Below are positions 51,800 through 62,122 of a stretch of 64,000 nucleotides of DNA, one piece after another (positions within the stretch are counted from its first letter, which is position 1; each line of letters starts with the position of its first letter). The translations under genes and the position numbers were made by a program. The DNA comes from Sphingopyxis yananensis. GTDB lineage: Bacteria; Pseudomonadota; Alphaproteobacteria; Sphingomonadales; Sphingomonadaceae. The notes beneath the pieces were generated by a model. That model saw nothing but the letters and a program-made list of their open reading frames with translations, had not been told where the DNA came from and ran no database searches. The stretch covers positions 1 through 64,000 of the forward strand of contig NZ_JAJEWI010000012.1 in NCBI RefSeq assembly GCF_020687785.1. Reading direction: 5' to 3'.

Positions 51800-52261
51800 A
51801 TGAAAGATTTGGACGCGATTGACCGGCGAATCATCAAGGCATTGCAAGAAGATGGCACGATCACCCACAATGACTTGGCGGAACGGGTGGGCGCCTCTAG
51901 CGCGTCTTGTTGGCGCCGGATTAAGGCCTTGGAGGCAGCGGGCGTTTTGGGCCGCACCGTGCGTTTGGTAAACCCCCAAGCCATTGGGCGCGGGGTGAAT
52001 GTTATGTGTAATGTGCGGATGAACAGCTATACGTTGGACGTGCGGCAAGCCTTTGAAAAATTTGTGCGCGACCGTGCCGAAATTATCGAATGTTTTTCTA
52101 TGTCCGGCGATTGGGATTATCTGATGCGCGTCGTGGTGCCGGACGTCGAGGCCTATAATCATTTCATGATGCATAGCCTGCTCAACCATCCATCCGTGGC
52201 GGGGGCGTCTTCGCATTTTGCCTTGGCGCACACCAAATATAGCACCGCTTTGCCAGTGTGA
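51800..52261 (+). CDS. Lrp/AsnC-family regulator (153 aa)
   Basis: Amino-acid-responsive regulator. N-terminal helix-turn-helix DLDAIDRRIIKALQEDGTITHNDLAERVGASSASCWRRIKALE in parts, then an effector (RAM) domain with VRQAFEKFVRDRAEIIECFSMSGDWDYLMRVVVPDVEAYNHFM in parts. Divergent from phhA with an inverted repeat between, so phenylalanine or tyrosine is the likely effector and the phh-hpd-hmg-fah operon the target. This replaces the PhhR-type activator of pseudomonads. Confidence 0.94.
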   Translation: MKDLDAIDRRIIKALQEDGTITHNDLAERVGASSASCWRRIKALEAAGVLGRTVRLVNPQAIGRGVNVMCNVRMNSYTLDVRQAFEKFVRDRAEIIECFSMSGDWDYLMRVVVPDVEAYNHFMMHSLLNHPSVAGASSHFALAHTKYSTALPV

Positions 52262-52305
52262 TGGGCGGGGCAGCGTCCAAACCGGCGAACGCCACGCCCC
52301 GATCC

Positions 52306-53442
52306 TCACCGCAATTGGGCGAAGCAGGTCCGCAATTCTTGGGTGAAAATTTGGGGCTGTTCCCACGCCGCAAAATGACCGCCGCGCGGCAATTCATTCC
52401 AATGGATCAGCTGAGGCATCAATCGTTCGGCCCAGCGGCGGGATGGACGGATGATTTCCTTGGGAAAGACGCTGACCCCCACGGGCAAATCCAAGGCGGT
52501 GGGCACGAAATTGGCAAAGCTTTCCCAATATAGCCGCGCCGATGATGCGGCGCTGCGCGACAACCAATATATCATGATATTGTCCAAAATCGCATCGCGC
52601 CCCAGCAAGGCTTCGCAATCGCCATCATGGTCGGTCCATTCGTGGATTTTCTCATAAATCCAAGCGGCTTGTCCCACTGGGCTGTCGGTCAGGCCATAGC
52701 CCAATGTTTGCGGGCGGGTGGATTGAATGCGGGCATAGCCATTGCCGTTTTGCTGATAATCGGCGGCCGCCGCCAAAGCCGCCATTTCGCTGGGCGATAA
52801 ATTGGCCATATCCTCTTCATTGGGCATGGCCAGCGCGAAATTCAGGTGGATACCCAAACAGCTTTTGGGGCGGCTTTTGCCAATGGCGGTGGTGACCGCG
52901 GCGCCCCAATCCCCGCCTTGGGCAACCCAGCGATCATAGCCCAAATGCTGCATCAATTCTGCCCAGCACAAGGCGATTTGATCGACGCCAAATCCGGCGG
53001 TTCGGGGTTTTTCCGAAAAGCCAAAACCGGGCAGGGCGGGGATGACCAGATGAAAGGCATCGGCTGCACTGCCGCCATGGGCTTCGGGGTTGGTGAGCGG
53101 GTCGATGACATTTAAAAATTCGGCCACCGAACCCGGCCAACCATGGGTCATCACCATGGGCAAGGCCTCTTCATGGCGCGAGCGTATGTGCAGAAAATAT
53201 ATATCGATGCCGCCAATGCGGGTGACATATTGCCCGATATTGTTCAGCCGTGTTTCAAACCGCCGCCAATCATAATCTTGCCGCCAATATTCGCACAGGC
53301 TTTGCACCTTATCCAGCGGTGCACCTTGGCTCCAATCGCCGACCGCCTCGCGCTCTGGCCAGCGGGCGGCGTCCAAGCGCCGCCGCAAATCGTCCAATTC
53401 GCGTTCCGCGATATTCAGGTGAAATGCGTGAATGTCCGCCAT
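52306..53442 (-). CDS. Epoxide hydrolase, EHN-type (378 aa)
   Basis: Alpha/beta-hydrolase with the N-terminal EHN domain (AFHLNIAERELDDLRRRLDAARWPE), hydrolysing an epoxide to a diol. Seen: MTHGWPGSVAEFLNVI (HGWP oxyanion motif), nucleophile Asp in VAQGGDWGAAVT, and the His in RGGHFAAWEQP. The length matches juvenile-hormone/microsomal-type bacterial homologues. The ATG at MADIHAF is preferred over one seven codons earlier. Convergent with the Lrp gene. Substrate unknown; could detoxify epoxides from oxygenase pathways. Confidence 0.92.
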   Translation of the reverse strand: MADIHAFHLNIAERELDDLRRRLDAARWPEREAVGDWSQGAPLDKVQSLCEYWRQDYDWRRFETRLNNIGQYVTRIGGIDIYFLHIRSRHEEALPMVMTHGWPGSVAEFLNVIDPLTNPEAHGGSAADAFHLVIPALPGFGFSEKPRTAGFGVDQIALCWAELMQHLGYDRWVAQGGDWGAAVTTAIGKSRPKSCLGIHLNFALAMPNEEDMANLSPSEMAALAAAADYQQNGNGYARIQSTRPQTLGYGLTDSPVGQAAWIYEKIHEWTDHDGDCEALLGRDAILDNIMIYWLSRSAASSARLYWESFANFVPTALDLPVGVSVFPKEIIRPSRRWAERLMPQLIHWNELPRGGHFAAWEQPQIFTQELRTCFAQLR

Positions 53443-53580
53443 ATGCTGTCCCCCGTCCCACATATCCCCACCCTGCGCTGTTGTCGGCGCGGGCGGTGTT
53501 GGGGGGAATATGGCACGATGATGGACAATTGCGACAGGATTTTACGGGCGCAGCCTAGCGTGCGCCTCAGCCCGCCCGCC

Positions 53581-56500
53581 TCAATCGAAATTGGCGATAT
53601 TGGTAAAGGCCGCCCAAGCGCTGGGGTGCGCCCAGTCCGATTTCCAGCCCGCCAGCTTGCTGCCATCCGCGCGCTGGCCCGTGCGGACATAGGCCATGGC
53701 CGTGGACAGCGCCTGAGCGCGGCTGAGGGCGGGCTTATTTTGCTGCACCGACAGGGTTTCCACCGTCAGGGCGGCGGTGGCATCGTCGGATACGCGCCAA
53801 TGGCTGGCCAATAACGCCTTGGCCCCTGCGAACAGAAATCCGCGCGCCAAGGCCGACAGGCTGTCATTCCCGCCGCTATTATGCGCCGATGCCGTATTAC
53901 ACGCCGACAAGATCACCCAATCGGCGGACAGGTTTAATTGGGCGGCCTCGCTGGCGGTCAGCAATCCGTCATCCAAATTGCTGGGGTTGTTGGGCGGGGT
54001 TAAGACCAAGCCCGGTTCGCCCATCCCCAAAATTGGGTCGGGTAATAGTCCGTGGGTGGCAATGGCGATGATGCGGCTGTTCGCCAGCAAGGGGTCCTGA
54101 CGCAAGGCTTGTTCGGTGGCCTGCTGCGCCAGCACCAGATTTTTGTCGGGCGTGCCCAGCAATTTCGCCAGCGCCGTCAATTCGGTGGTGGTGCCGGGCA
54201 GGGGGGCCAATTTTCGCAAAGCGTCGGGATCGGCCAAGGGCGCGCCCGATCGGGACAGGCTGGAAAATACCCCCACCCCAGCGCCCACGGCGGCGCGGGT
54301 TGCCCCCTCGCTGCCTTGTAAAATTGGCGCGCCATAACCGCGAAAATTCACGCTGACCTTATTGTTCCCGCTGGACGTCGCCGCGCCATTGGTGCTGATC
54401 GTCCGCACATCGCGGGGCAGGGTGAGCGCGGCGACCGAGGGCAGGTTGGTAAAGGCATAGCGGTCCGCCAGCCATTGGGCCCGTGCCAACATATCAGGGT
54501 CCGCGACATCCGCCCCCACGGGCATGGGGGAAGCAGACAGCATCGCCAGCGGCAAATCGCCCAGCTTGCCCGATGCATTGACATAGAGTCGCTTGCTATT
54601 GGCCAGCAAGGGTTCGATGGGCGCAAATAAATGCTGATACAGACGGTGGGCGGTGGCCAAGTCAAAACGGCGGCGGCCATTTAATTCTTGTTCGCTCATG
54701 GGCATGGCGTCCAGCTCGGCGGTGCGGGCGGCGGAACAGGTTTCCACATCCACATCGCAGCGCAAGTCGCCAATATCCTTCATCATCATCGCCAATTCGA
54801 CATTGGGGCGGCTCCACCCGACCACATTGGGTGTAACGACAAACAGATGCATGGTGTTGGCGGCCTCGGTCATCAGCAACAAGGCTTCGTCGGGCTTCAG
54901 CGCCTTTTGCACCTCGGCCAAGCCAGCGGGGCGGGGGGCCACCAATTGGCGATATTCGGGATAGCGATGGTCAATTTGGGCGCTCAACTCCGCAAGCTGG
55001 GCGCGCACGCTTTCCAATTCCCCGCGCAGCTTGGTGGCGGTGACGCTTTGCCCCTCACTCAGGGCGCGGAGCAGATTTTTATCCAGCATCTGAGCCTGCG
55101 CGGCCAGATTTTGTTCCTGCCGCACGGTTTCGGCCATTTGCGGGCTTTTGGCCGCATGGCGCGCAGCGGTTTGCATCATGGCGCGGCCCGACGCCGAACT
55201 AATGGCATCTTGCGCCGCCATGAAGGCGCGGTCTTGCAGGCGCGATTGCTCCGCCGCATCGGGCGTATGGCTCATCAGGCTGAAGGCGGCGTTCATATAG
55301 CTGGTGTAAATTCCGCGATCAGGGTCCGCTTGTCGGCGATCCAGTGCCGACAGGCCCAGGGCATCGCGCCCCATCGCTTCGCGGCTCAATCGGCGGTAAA
55401 TGTCCATGGCCTTGCCTGCCATTTGCTCTGCCTCTGCCGCCCGCCCTTGACGGTTGAGATTGGAGCTCAGGCTTTCATAGGCCCGCGCCGTATCAATATG
55501 CTGATCGCCAACCGCATGTTGGTAGATCGCCAAGGCTTGGCGGTAATAAGGTTCGGCGGTGGCATCGCCTTGGCCGGCACGGGTCAGGGCGCTGGCGGTT
55601 TGGTGATAGCTGGTCGCCGTCAACACATGCTGTTCACCCAGCACATGCCGACGAATATCAAGCGCCTTGCCCATATAGGATGCGGCCTGTTGATGCTGGC
55701 CCGCTATGCTCAGCTCGCCGCCCAATGCGCCATAAGCCCATGCTGTGTCGATATGGTCGGTGCCCATGGTTTTTTCATAAATTCCGACGGCGCGCGATGC
55801 CATCTCCTGCGCGGCGGCGGCATCGCCATTGTTCCGCTGAACGGCGGCATAGTTAATCAGCAAAATAGCATAGGATGGATGGTCGCTGCCCGTCAGGCGT
55901 TGGCGCAAATCCAAAGCGCGGCGATACATGGCGTCTGCTTCATTATAACGCCCCTGTGCCGCCAGATTTTGGGCAATATTGCCATACAACACCGCAACGG
56001 ATTCATTGCCTTCACCATTGGCGGCGCGGCTGATGTCCAAGGCCTTGCGCAGCATGGGTTCAATCACGCTGGGCGGGCGGCCTTGGTTTTCCATGGTCAG
56101 CGCCAGATTATTATAAATTTCACCCGTTAACGGATGGGCCGCACCCAATTTTTTCTCGCGAAGTGTCAGCGCGCTGCGATAGGCAGCCTCGGCTTCATCA
56201 AAGCGGCCCGCCCGCCCCAGCACATAGCCCATCGCTGCATGGCCCAGCGCGGCGTCCGCGCTGTCGGGGCCGGAACTGGCCTGCCACATCGCCAAGGCTT
56301 GTTCGGCCTTAGCCATGGCGGGTTGTTGCTGGCCCATATCGGAATAGTTGATGGCGCTGTTATACAGACGCAAAGCGACGCGGCTATTCGGCCCGCGCGA
56401 CAGGCTTTGATCAATGGTCAGCGCCTCTGCCAACATCGGCTCGGCGGCTTGATATTGCCCGCGCGCCCGCAAGATAACGGCCAAATTCCCATAAGCACTG

Positions 56501-57126
56501 GCCGTTTCCAAATGATGCCGCCCATGAACCGCCAGATTTCTGTCCAGCACGCTGCGATATAGGGCCTCTGATGCGGCCAATTCGCCCACATTATGCAGGC
56601 TGGCGGCGACATTGCTGTCTGCGATGATCGCTTTGGGGTCATTGGCACCCAGACTAGCGGTGCGTTCGCGGGCAATATATTGGCGCAGCGGCAGGGCATC
56701 GGCAGACCGGCCTTGTGCGACATAATTGGCCGCCAAAAATCCGGCGGCGACCAATGTTTCTTCGTGGCGGTTGCCCACTTGGGCCAAATTTTGTTCATAG
56801 AGGCGGCGACGGATCGGTTCGGCGGCGGTCCAGCGGCCTTGGCTTTCCATGCTGCCGGCCATCAACCGATAACCCAGCCCGGTCATGGGGCTGTCGTCGC
56901 CATATTCCTTGGCGGACAGCGCAATCCAGCGTTCATATATTTTCTGCGCGGCGGGAATGTCGCCGCCGCGTTCCAAATCCATGCCTTTGTTGATCAGATC
57001 TAGCATTTTTTGCTGATCATCGTTCAGCGGAGCAGGGCTGTCTGCTTGGGCCACTGCGTGGGGCGTCACAAACCATAAAGGCGCGGTGATCAGGGCGGTG
57101 ATCAGCTTGTTTTTGGTGCGTGGCAT
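53581..57126 (-). CDS. Exported TPR-CHAT protein (1181 aa)
   Basis: Large protein with a signal peptide (LITALITAPLWFVTPHAVAQ, residues 8-27), about a dozen 42-residue kinesin-light-chain-like TPR units (residues about 40-590; examples ETASAYGNLAVILRARGQYQ and HPSYAILLINYAAVQRNNGD), a helical segment, and a C-terminal CHAT domain, a caspase-like cysteine protease fold. Catalytic His in IIAIATHGLL (about residue 1025) and Cys in VILSACNTA (about residue 1076) are both present, so it may be active. CHAT substrates here are unknown; an exported form would act in the periplasm or outside. AAGGG lies 10 nt before the ATG. Stands alone between the epoxide hydrolase and the cys operon. Confidence 0.9.
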   Translation of the reverse strand: MPRTKNKLITALITAPLWFVTPHAVAQADSPAPLNDDQQKMLDLINKGMDLERGGDIPAAQKIYERWIALSAKEYGDDSPMTGLGYRLMAGSMESQGRWTAAEPIRRRLYEQNLAQVGNRHEETLVAAGFLAANYVAQGRSADALPLRQYIARERTASLGANDPKAIIADSNVAASLHNVGELAASEALYRSVLDRNLAVHGRHHLETASAYGNLAVILRARGQYQAAEPMLAEALTIDQSLSRGPNSRVALRLYNSAINYSDMGQQQPAMAKAEQALAMWQASSGPDSADAALGHAAMGYVLGRAGRFDEAEAAYRSALTLREKKLGAAHPLTGEIYNNLALTMENQGRPPSVIEPMLRKALDISRAANGEGNESVAVLYGNIAQNLAAQGRYNEADAMYRRALDLRQRLTGSDHPSYAILLINYAAVQRNNGDAAAAQEMASRAVGIYEKTMGTDHIDTAWAYGALGGELSIAGQHQQAASYMGKALDIRRHVLGEQHVLTATSYHQTASALTRAGQGDATAEPYYRQALAIYQHAVGDQHIDTARAYESLSSNLNRQGRAAEAEQMAGKAMDIYRRLSREAMGRDALGLSALDRRQADPDRGIYTSYMNAAFSLMSHTPDAAEQSRLQDRAFMAAQDAISSASGRAMMQTAARHAAKSPQMAETVRQEQNLAAQAQMLDKNLLRALSEGQSVTATKLRGELESVRAQLAELSAQIDHRYPEYRQLVAPRPAGLAEVQKALKPDEALLLMTEAANTMHLFVVTPNVVGWSRPNVELAMMMKDIGDLRCDVDVETCSAARTAELDAMPMSEQELNGRRRFDLATAHRLYQHLFAPIEPLLANSKRLYVNASGKLGDLPLAMLSASPMPVGADVADPDMLARAQWLADRYAFTNLPSVAALTLPRDVRTISTNGAATSSGNNKVSVNFRGYGAPILQGSEGATRAAVGAGVGVFSSLSRSGAPLADPDALRKLAPLPGTTTELTALAKLLGTPDKNLVLAQQATEQALRQDPLLANSRIIAIATHGLLPDPILGMGEPGLVLTPPNNPSNLDDGLLTASEAAQLNLSADWVILSACNTASAHNSGGNDSLSALARGFLFAGAKALLASHWRVSDDATAALTVETLSVQQNKPALSRAQALSTAMAYVRTGQRADGSKLAGWKSDWAHPSAWAAFTNIANFD

Positions 57127-57270
57127 CAGTCTGCGACCCTTTTTCTTTGTTCGGACAGGTTGTTCTTGCCGGTTCTTATGCAAACTAGCCCAGCAGATCG
57201 GCTGTGACGATCCTCACGCTTTGAAAATTATCCACCTTTTTGGGCATAAGGGCACGAATGATGGCTTCCC

Positions 57271-57314
57271 AAAGAAAAGGGGCACAGCGGGCCTATATAC
57301 CTGCTGTGCCCCTT
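57271..57314 (-). terminator. Terminator of the cysD-cysNC-cysQ operon
   Basis: 12-bp arms AAGGGGCACAGC (57277-57288) and GCTGTGCCCCTT (57303-57314), extended inward by wobble pairs. On the minus strand the stem is followed by TTTTC TTT. It lies 22 bp past the cysQ stop. Confidence 0.88.
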
Positions 57315-57335
57315 GATCATCAGCCATGCCGAAAA

Positions 57336-58115
57336 TCAGGCCGCTATTTCCGCCTTTACGTCGGCAATCATGTCCAAGATTTGGTCGGCATGTTCTTTTC
57401 GGCATATGAGGAGGTCGGGCAGATAGACGTCGGCTTGGTTATAGACCAACGGGCTGCCGTCGATGCGCGAACAATGGAGGCCGTGGGCCGCCGCGACGGC
57501 GACGGGGGCCATGCTGTCCCATTCATATTGGCCGCCCGAATGCAGATAAATATCAGCTTGGCCCAAAATGATCGCCATGGTCTTGGCACCAGCCGATCCC
57601 ATGGGGACCAGCTCTGCGCCCAGTCTTTCTGCCACAGCCAGCGCTTCGCTGGCGGGGCGGGTGCGGGACACCACCATGCGCAGCTTTTCAGGCGCAGGGG
57701 GAAGGGGGCGTGGCTGGTCGGAACGCAGCACCGTGCCGCCATCCAAATCGGGCAGGGCGACCGCACCCAGAACCGCTGTGCCATTCACCGCCATGCCGAC
57801 ATGCACCGCCCAGTCGGGCCGTTCTTCGCCATATTCCCGCGTGCCATCGACGGGGTCGATAATCCAAACCCGTTCTTGGGTTAGGCGCTCGGCATTGTCC
57901 TTTTCCTCTTCGGACAATAGGCCATCGGCGGCGCGGGTTTCGCGCAGCGCATGACACAGAAATTGGTTGGCGGTTTGATCGCCAGCCTTGCCCAGCGCTT
58001 TCGCGCTGAACAGGCCGGAGCGACGCACTTCGATTAAGATACGTCCTGCGACATCGGCCAAATGGGCCGCCAAATCGCCATCGCTCATTTGGGTGTGGTC
58101 CAAGGCTTGGGTCAT
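57336..58115 (-). CDS. cysQ: 3'(2'),5'-bisphosphate nucleotidase CysQ (259 aa)
   Basis: Removes the 3'-phosphate of PAP, the by-product of PAPS use, or of PAPS. Seen: inositol-monophosphatase-fold metal motif [14 protein letters not shown] and [15 protein letters not shown], with LSEEEKD as the first metal Glu. The start ATG overlaps the cysNC stop (ATGA). Its coupling to sulfate activation genes fixes the role. Cytoplasmic. Confidence 0.94.
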   Translation of the reverse strand: MTQALDHTQMSDGDLAAHLADVAGRILIEVRRSGLFSAKALGKAGDQTANQFLCHALRETRAADGLLSEEEKDNAERLTQERVWIIDPVDGTREYGEERPDWAVHVGMAVNGTAVLGAVALPDLDGGTVLRSDQPRPLPPAPEKLRMVVSRTRPASEALAVAERLGAELVPMGSAGAKTMAIILGQADIYLHSGGQYEWDSMAPVAVAAAHGLHCSRIDGSPLVYNQADVYLPDLLICRKEHADQILDMIADVKAEIAA

Positions 58116-60025
58116 GGGATCAACCTTGCGATAATGGCATCCGCCGCTTCTTCGGCTGACATGATGCTGGTGTCGATGTGGATTTCGGGATTTTCGGGCA
58201 CTTCATAAGGGCTATCAATGCCCGTGAAGTTGCTGAGTTCGCCTTGGCGGGCCTTTTTATACAAACCCTTGACGTCCCGTGCTTCGGCAGCGGCCAGACT
58301 GGTATCGATATGGACTTCGATAAACTCCCCAGCTTCCATCATCTGGCGCACCATGTCGCGTTCCGACCGGAAGGGCGAGATAAAGGCCGTGATGACAATC
58401 AAGCCCGCATCGGTCATCAGCTTGGCCACTTCGCCCACGCGGCGGATATTTTCCACACGGTCGGCATCGGTAAAGCCCAGATCGCGGTTCAGGCCATGGC
58501 GCACATTATCGCCGTCCAGCAAGAAAGTATGGCGGTTCATCCGCGCCAATTTCTTTTCGACCAAATTGGCGATGGTGGATTTGCCAGCGCCTGACAGGCC
58601 GGTGAACCACAAGACACTAGGCCGCTGGTTCTTGATGTTCGCATGAAATTCGCGAGTGACATCGGTGGCCTGCCAATGGACATTTTGGGCGCGGCGCAGG
58701 CTGAAGTGCAGCATACCAGCGGCGACCGTGGCGTTGCTGATCTTGTCGATCAAGATAAAGCCGCCCAGCGACCGGTCATCATCATAAGCCGCAAAGGTCA
58801 GCGGCTTGTCGGTGGCAAGATTGGCCACACCAATGGCGTTGAGGTCCAGCGTCTTGGCCGCCAGATGCTCCATCGTGTTGACGTTGATCTGATATTTGGG
58901 CGCTTGCAGCGATACCGACACCATTTGCGTGCCCAGCTTCAGCCAATAAGGGCGGCCCGGCAGCATTTCTTCGTCGGCCATCCACACCACAGTGGCTTCG
59001 AACTGGTCGGCGCTTTGGGGCGGACTATCCGCCGCCGCGATCACATCGCCGCGTGAACAATCGACTTCATCGGCCAAGCAGATGGTCACCGATTGCCCAG
59101 CAATGGCTTGTGGCAAATCGCCGTCCATGGTGACGATGCGGCTGACCGTGCTGGTCTTGCCTGACGGAACAATCCGCACGGCATCACCAACGCGCAAAGT
59201 GCCCGATCCGATCTGGCCCGAAAAACCACGGAAATCCAAATTGGGGCGGTTGACCCATTGCACCGCCATGCGGAACGGCTGGTTCTGGGCCGCTGTCTGG
59301 TTGACCTCGACCGTTTCCAGATGCTCCATCAAAGAAGGGCCGCTATACCAAGGGGTGTTGTCGCTCAGCTTGGTGATATTGTCGCCCTTGAAACCCGAAA
59401 TCGGAATGGGCGTGAAGGCCGAAATACCAATGCTGGCGGCAAATTCGCTATAATCTTTCAAGATTGAGTCATAGACGGCGGGATCATAATCCACCAAGTC
59501 CATCTTGTTGATGGCCAGCACAATATTTTTGATGCCGATCAAATGCACCAAATAGCTGTGGCGGCGGGTTTGCACCGACATGCCTTTGCGGGCATCGACC
59601 AAGATAACGGCCAGATCTGCGGTGGATGCCCCCGTGACCATGTTGCGCGTATATTGTTCGTGGCCGGGTGTGTCCGCGACAATGAATTTGCGCTTTTCCG
59701 TCGAGAAAAAGCGATAGGCCACGTCAATGGTGATGCCTTGTTCACGCTCGGCGGCCAAACCATCGACCAGCAAGGCAAAGTCAATTTCCTGACCTTGTGT
59801 GCCCACGCGCTTGCTGTCGGCTTCCAAGGCGGCCAACTGATCTTCAAAGATCATCTTGCTGTCATAGAGCAAGCGACCGATCAGCGTGGATTTGCCATCG
59901 TCGACGCTGCCGCAGGTGATGAAGCGCAACATGCTTTTATGCTGATGCGCGTCCAGATAGGCATCAATGTCTTGGGAAATCAGATCATCGACCTGATAGA
60001 CGCTTTCTTGGGCTGCTTCCAACAT
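58112..60025 (-). CDS. cysNC: Sulfate adenylyltransferase large subunit fused to APS kinase, CysNC (637 aa)
   Basis: Bifunctional: the GTPase-coupled subunit of ATP sulfurylase (APS formation) and a C-terminal APS kinase (PAPS formation). Seen: GTPase motifs [30 protein letters not shown] and [10 protein letters not shown], an elongation-factor-like barrel, then around residue 465 the kinase P-loop [33 protein letters not shown] and [10 protein letters not shown]. Start overlaps the cysD stop (TGATG). PAPS may feed assimilation and the sulfotransferase at 12403. Confidence 0.96.
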   Translation of the reverse strand: MLEAAQESVYQVDDLISQDIDAYLDAHQHKSMLRFITCGSVDDGKSTLIGRLLYDSKMIFEDQLAALEADSKRVGTQGQEIDFALLVDGLAAEREQGITIDVAYRFFSTEKRKFIVADTPGHEQYTRNMVTGASTADLAVILVDARKGMSVQTRRHSYLVHLIGIKNIVLAINKMDLVDYDPAVYDSILKDYSEFAASIGISAFTPIPISGFKGDNITKLSDNTPWYSGPSLMEHLETVEVNQTAAQNQPFRMAVQWVNRPNLDFRGFSGQIGSGTLRVGDAVRIVPSGKTSTVSRIVTMDGDLPQAIAGQSVTICLADEVDCSRGDVIAAADSPPQSADQFEATVVWMADEEMLPGRPYWLKLGTQMVSVSLQAPKYQINVNTMEHLAAKTLDLNAIGVANLATDKPLTFAAYDDDRSLGGFILIDKISNATVAAGMLHFSLRRAQNVHWQATDVTREFHANIKNQRPSVLWFTGLSGAGKSTIANLVEKKLARMNRHTFLLDGDNVRHGLNRDLGFTDADRVENIRRVGEVAKLMTDAGLIVITAFISPFRSERDMVRQMMEAGEFIEVHIDTSLAAAEARDVKGLYKKARQGELSNFTGIDSPYEVPENPEIHIDTSIMSAEEAADAIIARLIP

Positions 60026-60936
60026 CAGAAATACCCCTCTTGCTTTTTCTTTTCCATGCCAGCGCCGCCAGCGTCTTTGTCAATCGCGCGGCCTTGGCGC
60101 TCCGATGTGGTGGTCAGCAACATTTCCTGAATCACTTCGCTGAGCGTCGCCGCTTCGCTTTCCACAGCCCCCGTCAACGGATAGCAGCCCAAGGTGCGGA
60201 ACCGGATCGAGCGTTCCACCGGCACTTCGCCTGCTTCCAAGGGGAAGCGATCATCGTCGACCATCACCAACATGCCATCACGTTCCACGGTCGGGCGCTT
60301 GGCGGCGAAATAGAGCGGGACGATGGGGATATTGTTCAGCTTAATATATTGCCAAATATCCAGTTCCGTCCAATTGCTGATCGGAAAGACGCGGATGCTT
60401 TCGCCCTTGGCTTTTTGGGCGTTATACAGGTTCCACAGTTCTGGACGCTGGTTCTTCGGGTCCCAGCCATGGCTGGCGGTGCGGAAGGAATAGATGCGTT
60501 CTTTGGCCCGCGACTTTTCCTCATCGCGCCGTGCGCCGCCAAAGGCCGCGTCAAAGCCATGAAGGTTGAGAGCCTGCTTCAACCCTTCGGTTTTCCACAT
60601 ATCGGTGTGCAGCGCGCCATGGTCAAATGGGTTGATCCCGCGATCAACGGCTTCTTGGTTATGATAGACCAGCAATTCCATGCCGCTTTCGCGCGCCATC
60701 TTGTCGCGCAATTCATACATGGCGCGGAATTTCCACGTCGTATCAACATGCAGCAAGGGGAAGGGCGGCGGCGAAGGGTAAAAAGCCTTGCGCGCCAAGT
60801 GCAACATAACCGCGCTGTCTTTCCCGACGGAATAGAGCATCACAGGGTTTTTCACCTCTGCCACAACTTCGCGCAATATATGGATGCTTTCCGCTTCCAG
60901 ACGCTGAAGATGGGTGAGCGTTTGTGGATCTGTCAT
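60025..60936 (-). CDS. cysD: Sulfate adenylyltransferase small subunit CysD (303 aa)
   Basis: Catalytic subunit of ATP sulfurylase. Seen: PP-loop [71 protein letters not shown] and the terminal GYF that is normal for CysD. The start at ATG 60934-60936 has GGGAGGAAAG just upstream; an in-frame start four codons earlier is not needed. First gene of cysD-cysNC-cysQ. The promoter region holds an 18-bp palindrome shared with a divergent LuxR-type gene. Confidence 0.96.
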   Translation of the reverse strand: MTDPQTLTHLQRLEAESIHILREVVAEVKNPVMLYSVGKDSAVMLHLARKAFYPSPPPFPLLHVDTTWKFRAMYELRDKMARESGMELLVYHNQEAVDRGINPFDHGALHTDMWKTEGLKQALNLHGFDAAFGGARRDEEKSRAKERIYSFRTASHGWDPKNQRPELWNLYNAQKAKGESIRVFPISNWTELDIWQYIKLNNIPIVPLYFAAKRPTVERDGMLVMVDDDRFPLEAGEVPVERSIRFRTLGCYPLTGAVESEAATLSEVIQEMLLTTTSERQGRAIDKDAGGAGMEKKKQEGYF

Positions 60937-60988
60937 CTTTCCTCCCAATTTCTATGTCCCAGCTATGCAAGACAAAAATTACAACTGG

Positions 60989-61006
60989 ACCTCCCATATG
61001 GGAGGT
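60989..61006. promoter_or_regulatory. 18-bp perfect palindrome between cysD and the LuxR-type gene
   Basis: ACCTCCCATATGGGAGGT, with further TACAAC/GTTGTA-type flanking symmetry at 60980 and 61005. It lies 53 bp before cysD and 15 bp before the LuxR-type start, and its GGGAGG could also serve as a distant ribosome site. Confidence 0.65.
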
Positions 61007-61020
61007 TGTAGAAAAAAAGG

Positions 61021-62115
61021 ATGATCAGGCCCAATGACAGCAATTTACTTTTGGCATTGCATGATGGTGCGTCCGATGAGCCCTATTGGGGCGGCTTTTT
61101 GGACATGCTGCGGGAGAGGACAAAAACCGCGCGGACCTCTATTGTTTTACGCCATGAAGCAGAGGGGCAGGCGGTCTATTTCTTTTCTGGCCAGCATCCC
61201 CCGCCGGACCAGCAGAGCATCTCTCGCGATAAATTCTCGCGTGCCCCCGCGCCCTATCAAAATATGCGCGATGGGCGGGTCTATGCATTGGAAGAGCTTC
61301 TGGACCTCGCCAATGCGGACCACCGCGCCATTTATGGCGAGATTATCTTGCCTTGGGGTTTGCCAGAAAGCCGGACTATGCGCGTAACCGTCGAGGGGGG
61401 CTTAACCTTGTGGCTGGGCTGCGCAGGGGGGCCCGGCATTGGTTGGTCCGCGATCAGCGCATTGATGGCGTCACTGGCACCCCATTTGCGCGTCGCCTTT
61501 CGGAATTTTTCGGCGCTGGAAATGGCCAATATGCGGGTTCATGTGTCCTCCGAAGCCTTTGAGCGCCGCGATTTTGGTTGGGTGACGTTGGACGCGCGGT
61601 GCCGCATGGTGGACGCCAGCCCGCATATCGAGGATTTGCTGCGCCGGTGCCATACGCTGCAACGCGATCGTTATGGCCGTTTGACCCCGCGCTCGCCCGC
61701 CATTGATCGCGAATTGACGGCATTGATAAAAAGCTATGCGGAACTGGGCCATGGCCCAGCCAAAGCGATCAGGCTGAGCAGCGACCCACAAATGGAAATG
61801 CTGGTGCGCCCCATGAAAGACGGGGCTTTGTCCACCGCATCCTCTCCGGTTGCGATTGCTTATCTGAGCGGTGATCATTGGTCCCATGCGGACCGCTGTG
61901 ACCAATTGGTCGATCTGTTCGGCCTGTTGCCCAGCGAAGCGCGTTTAGCATGGGCCTTGGGACGCGGCCTGTCGATTAGCGAAGCCGCCGAGGAACTGGG
62001 CTTGCAGGTGGAGACGGCGCGCTACTATAGCAAGAAAATATATGCGAAAACGGGCGCCCGCGGACAAGCAGAGTTGGTACGCAATATTTTGATGAGCGTG
62101 TTGGGAATGGGCTGA
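61021..62115 (+). CDS. LuxR-type HTH regulator (364 aa)
   Basis: C-terminal LuxR/GerE helix-turn-helix in LFGLLPSEARLAWALGRGLSISEAAEELGLQVETARYYSKKIYAKTGARGQAEL (given in parts; residues about 295-350). The first 290 residues are a sensor region of unknown type, with repeated aromatic and Arg residues but no PAS, AHL-binding or receiver motif visible. Divergent from cysD across a palindrome. It is not adjacent to a LuxI synthase, so quorum sensing is not implied. Converges with a TetR gene 7 bp away. Confidence 0.88.
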   Translation: MIRPNDSNLLLALHDGASDEPYWGGFLDMLRERTKTARTSIVLRHEAEGQAVYFFSGQHPPPDQQSISRDKFSRAPAPYQNMRDGRVYALEELLDLANADHRAIYGEIILPWGLPESRTMRVTVEGGLTLWLGCAGGPGIGWSAISALMASLAPHLRVAFRNFSALEMANMRVHVSSEAFERRDFGWVTLDARCRMVDASPHIEDLLRRCHTLQRDRYGRLTPRSPAIDRELTALIKSYAELGHGPAKAIRLSSDPQMEMLVRPMKDGALSTASSPVAIAYLSGDHWSHADRCDQLVDLFGLLPSEARLAWALGRGLSISEAAEELGLQVETARYYSKKIYAKTGARGQAELVRNILMSVLGMG

Positions 62116-62122
62116 CCCGGGG

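Noticed and set aside
54688..56130. 480-codon plus-strand open frame
   Set aside because: Antisense to the TPR region of the CHAT gene, where repeated GC-rich codons keep the other frame open; composition is not protein-like.
61021..62115. Quorum-sensing receptor
   Set aside because: Only the C-terminal LuxR helix-turn-helix is present; no autoinducer-binding residues and no synthase gene.
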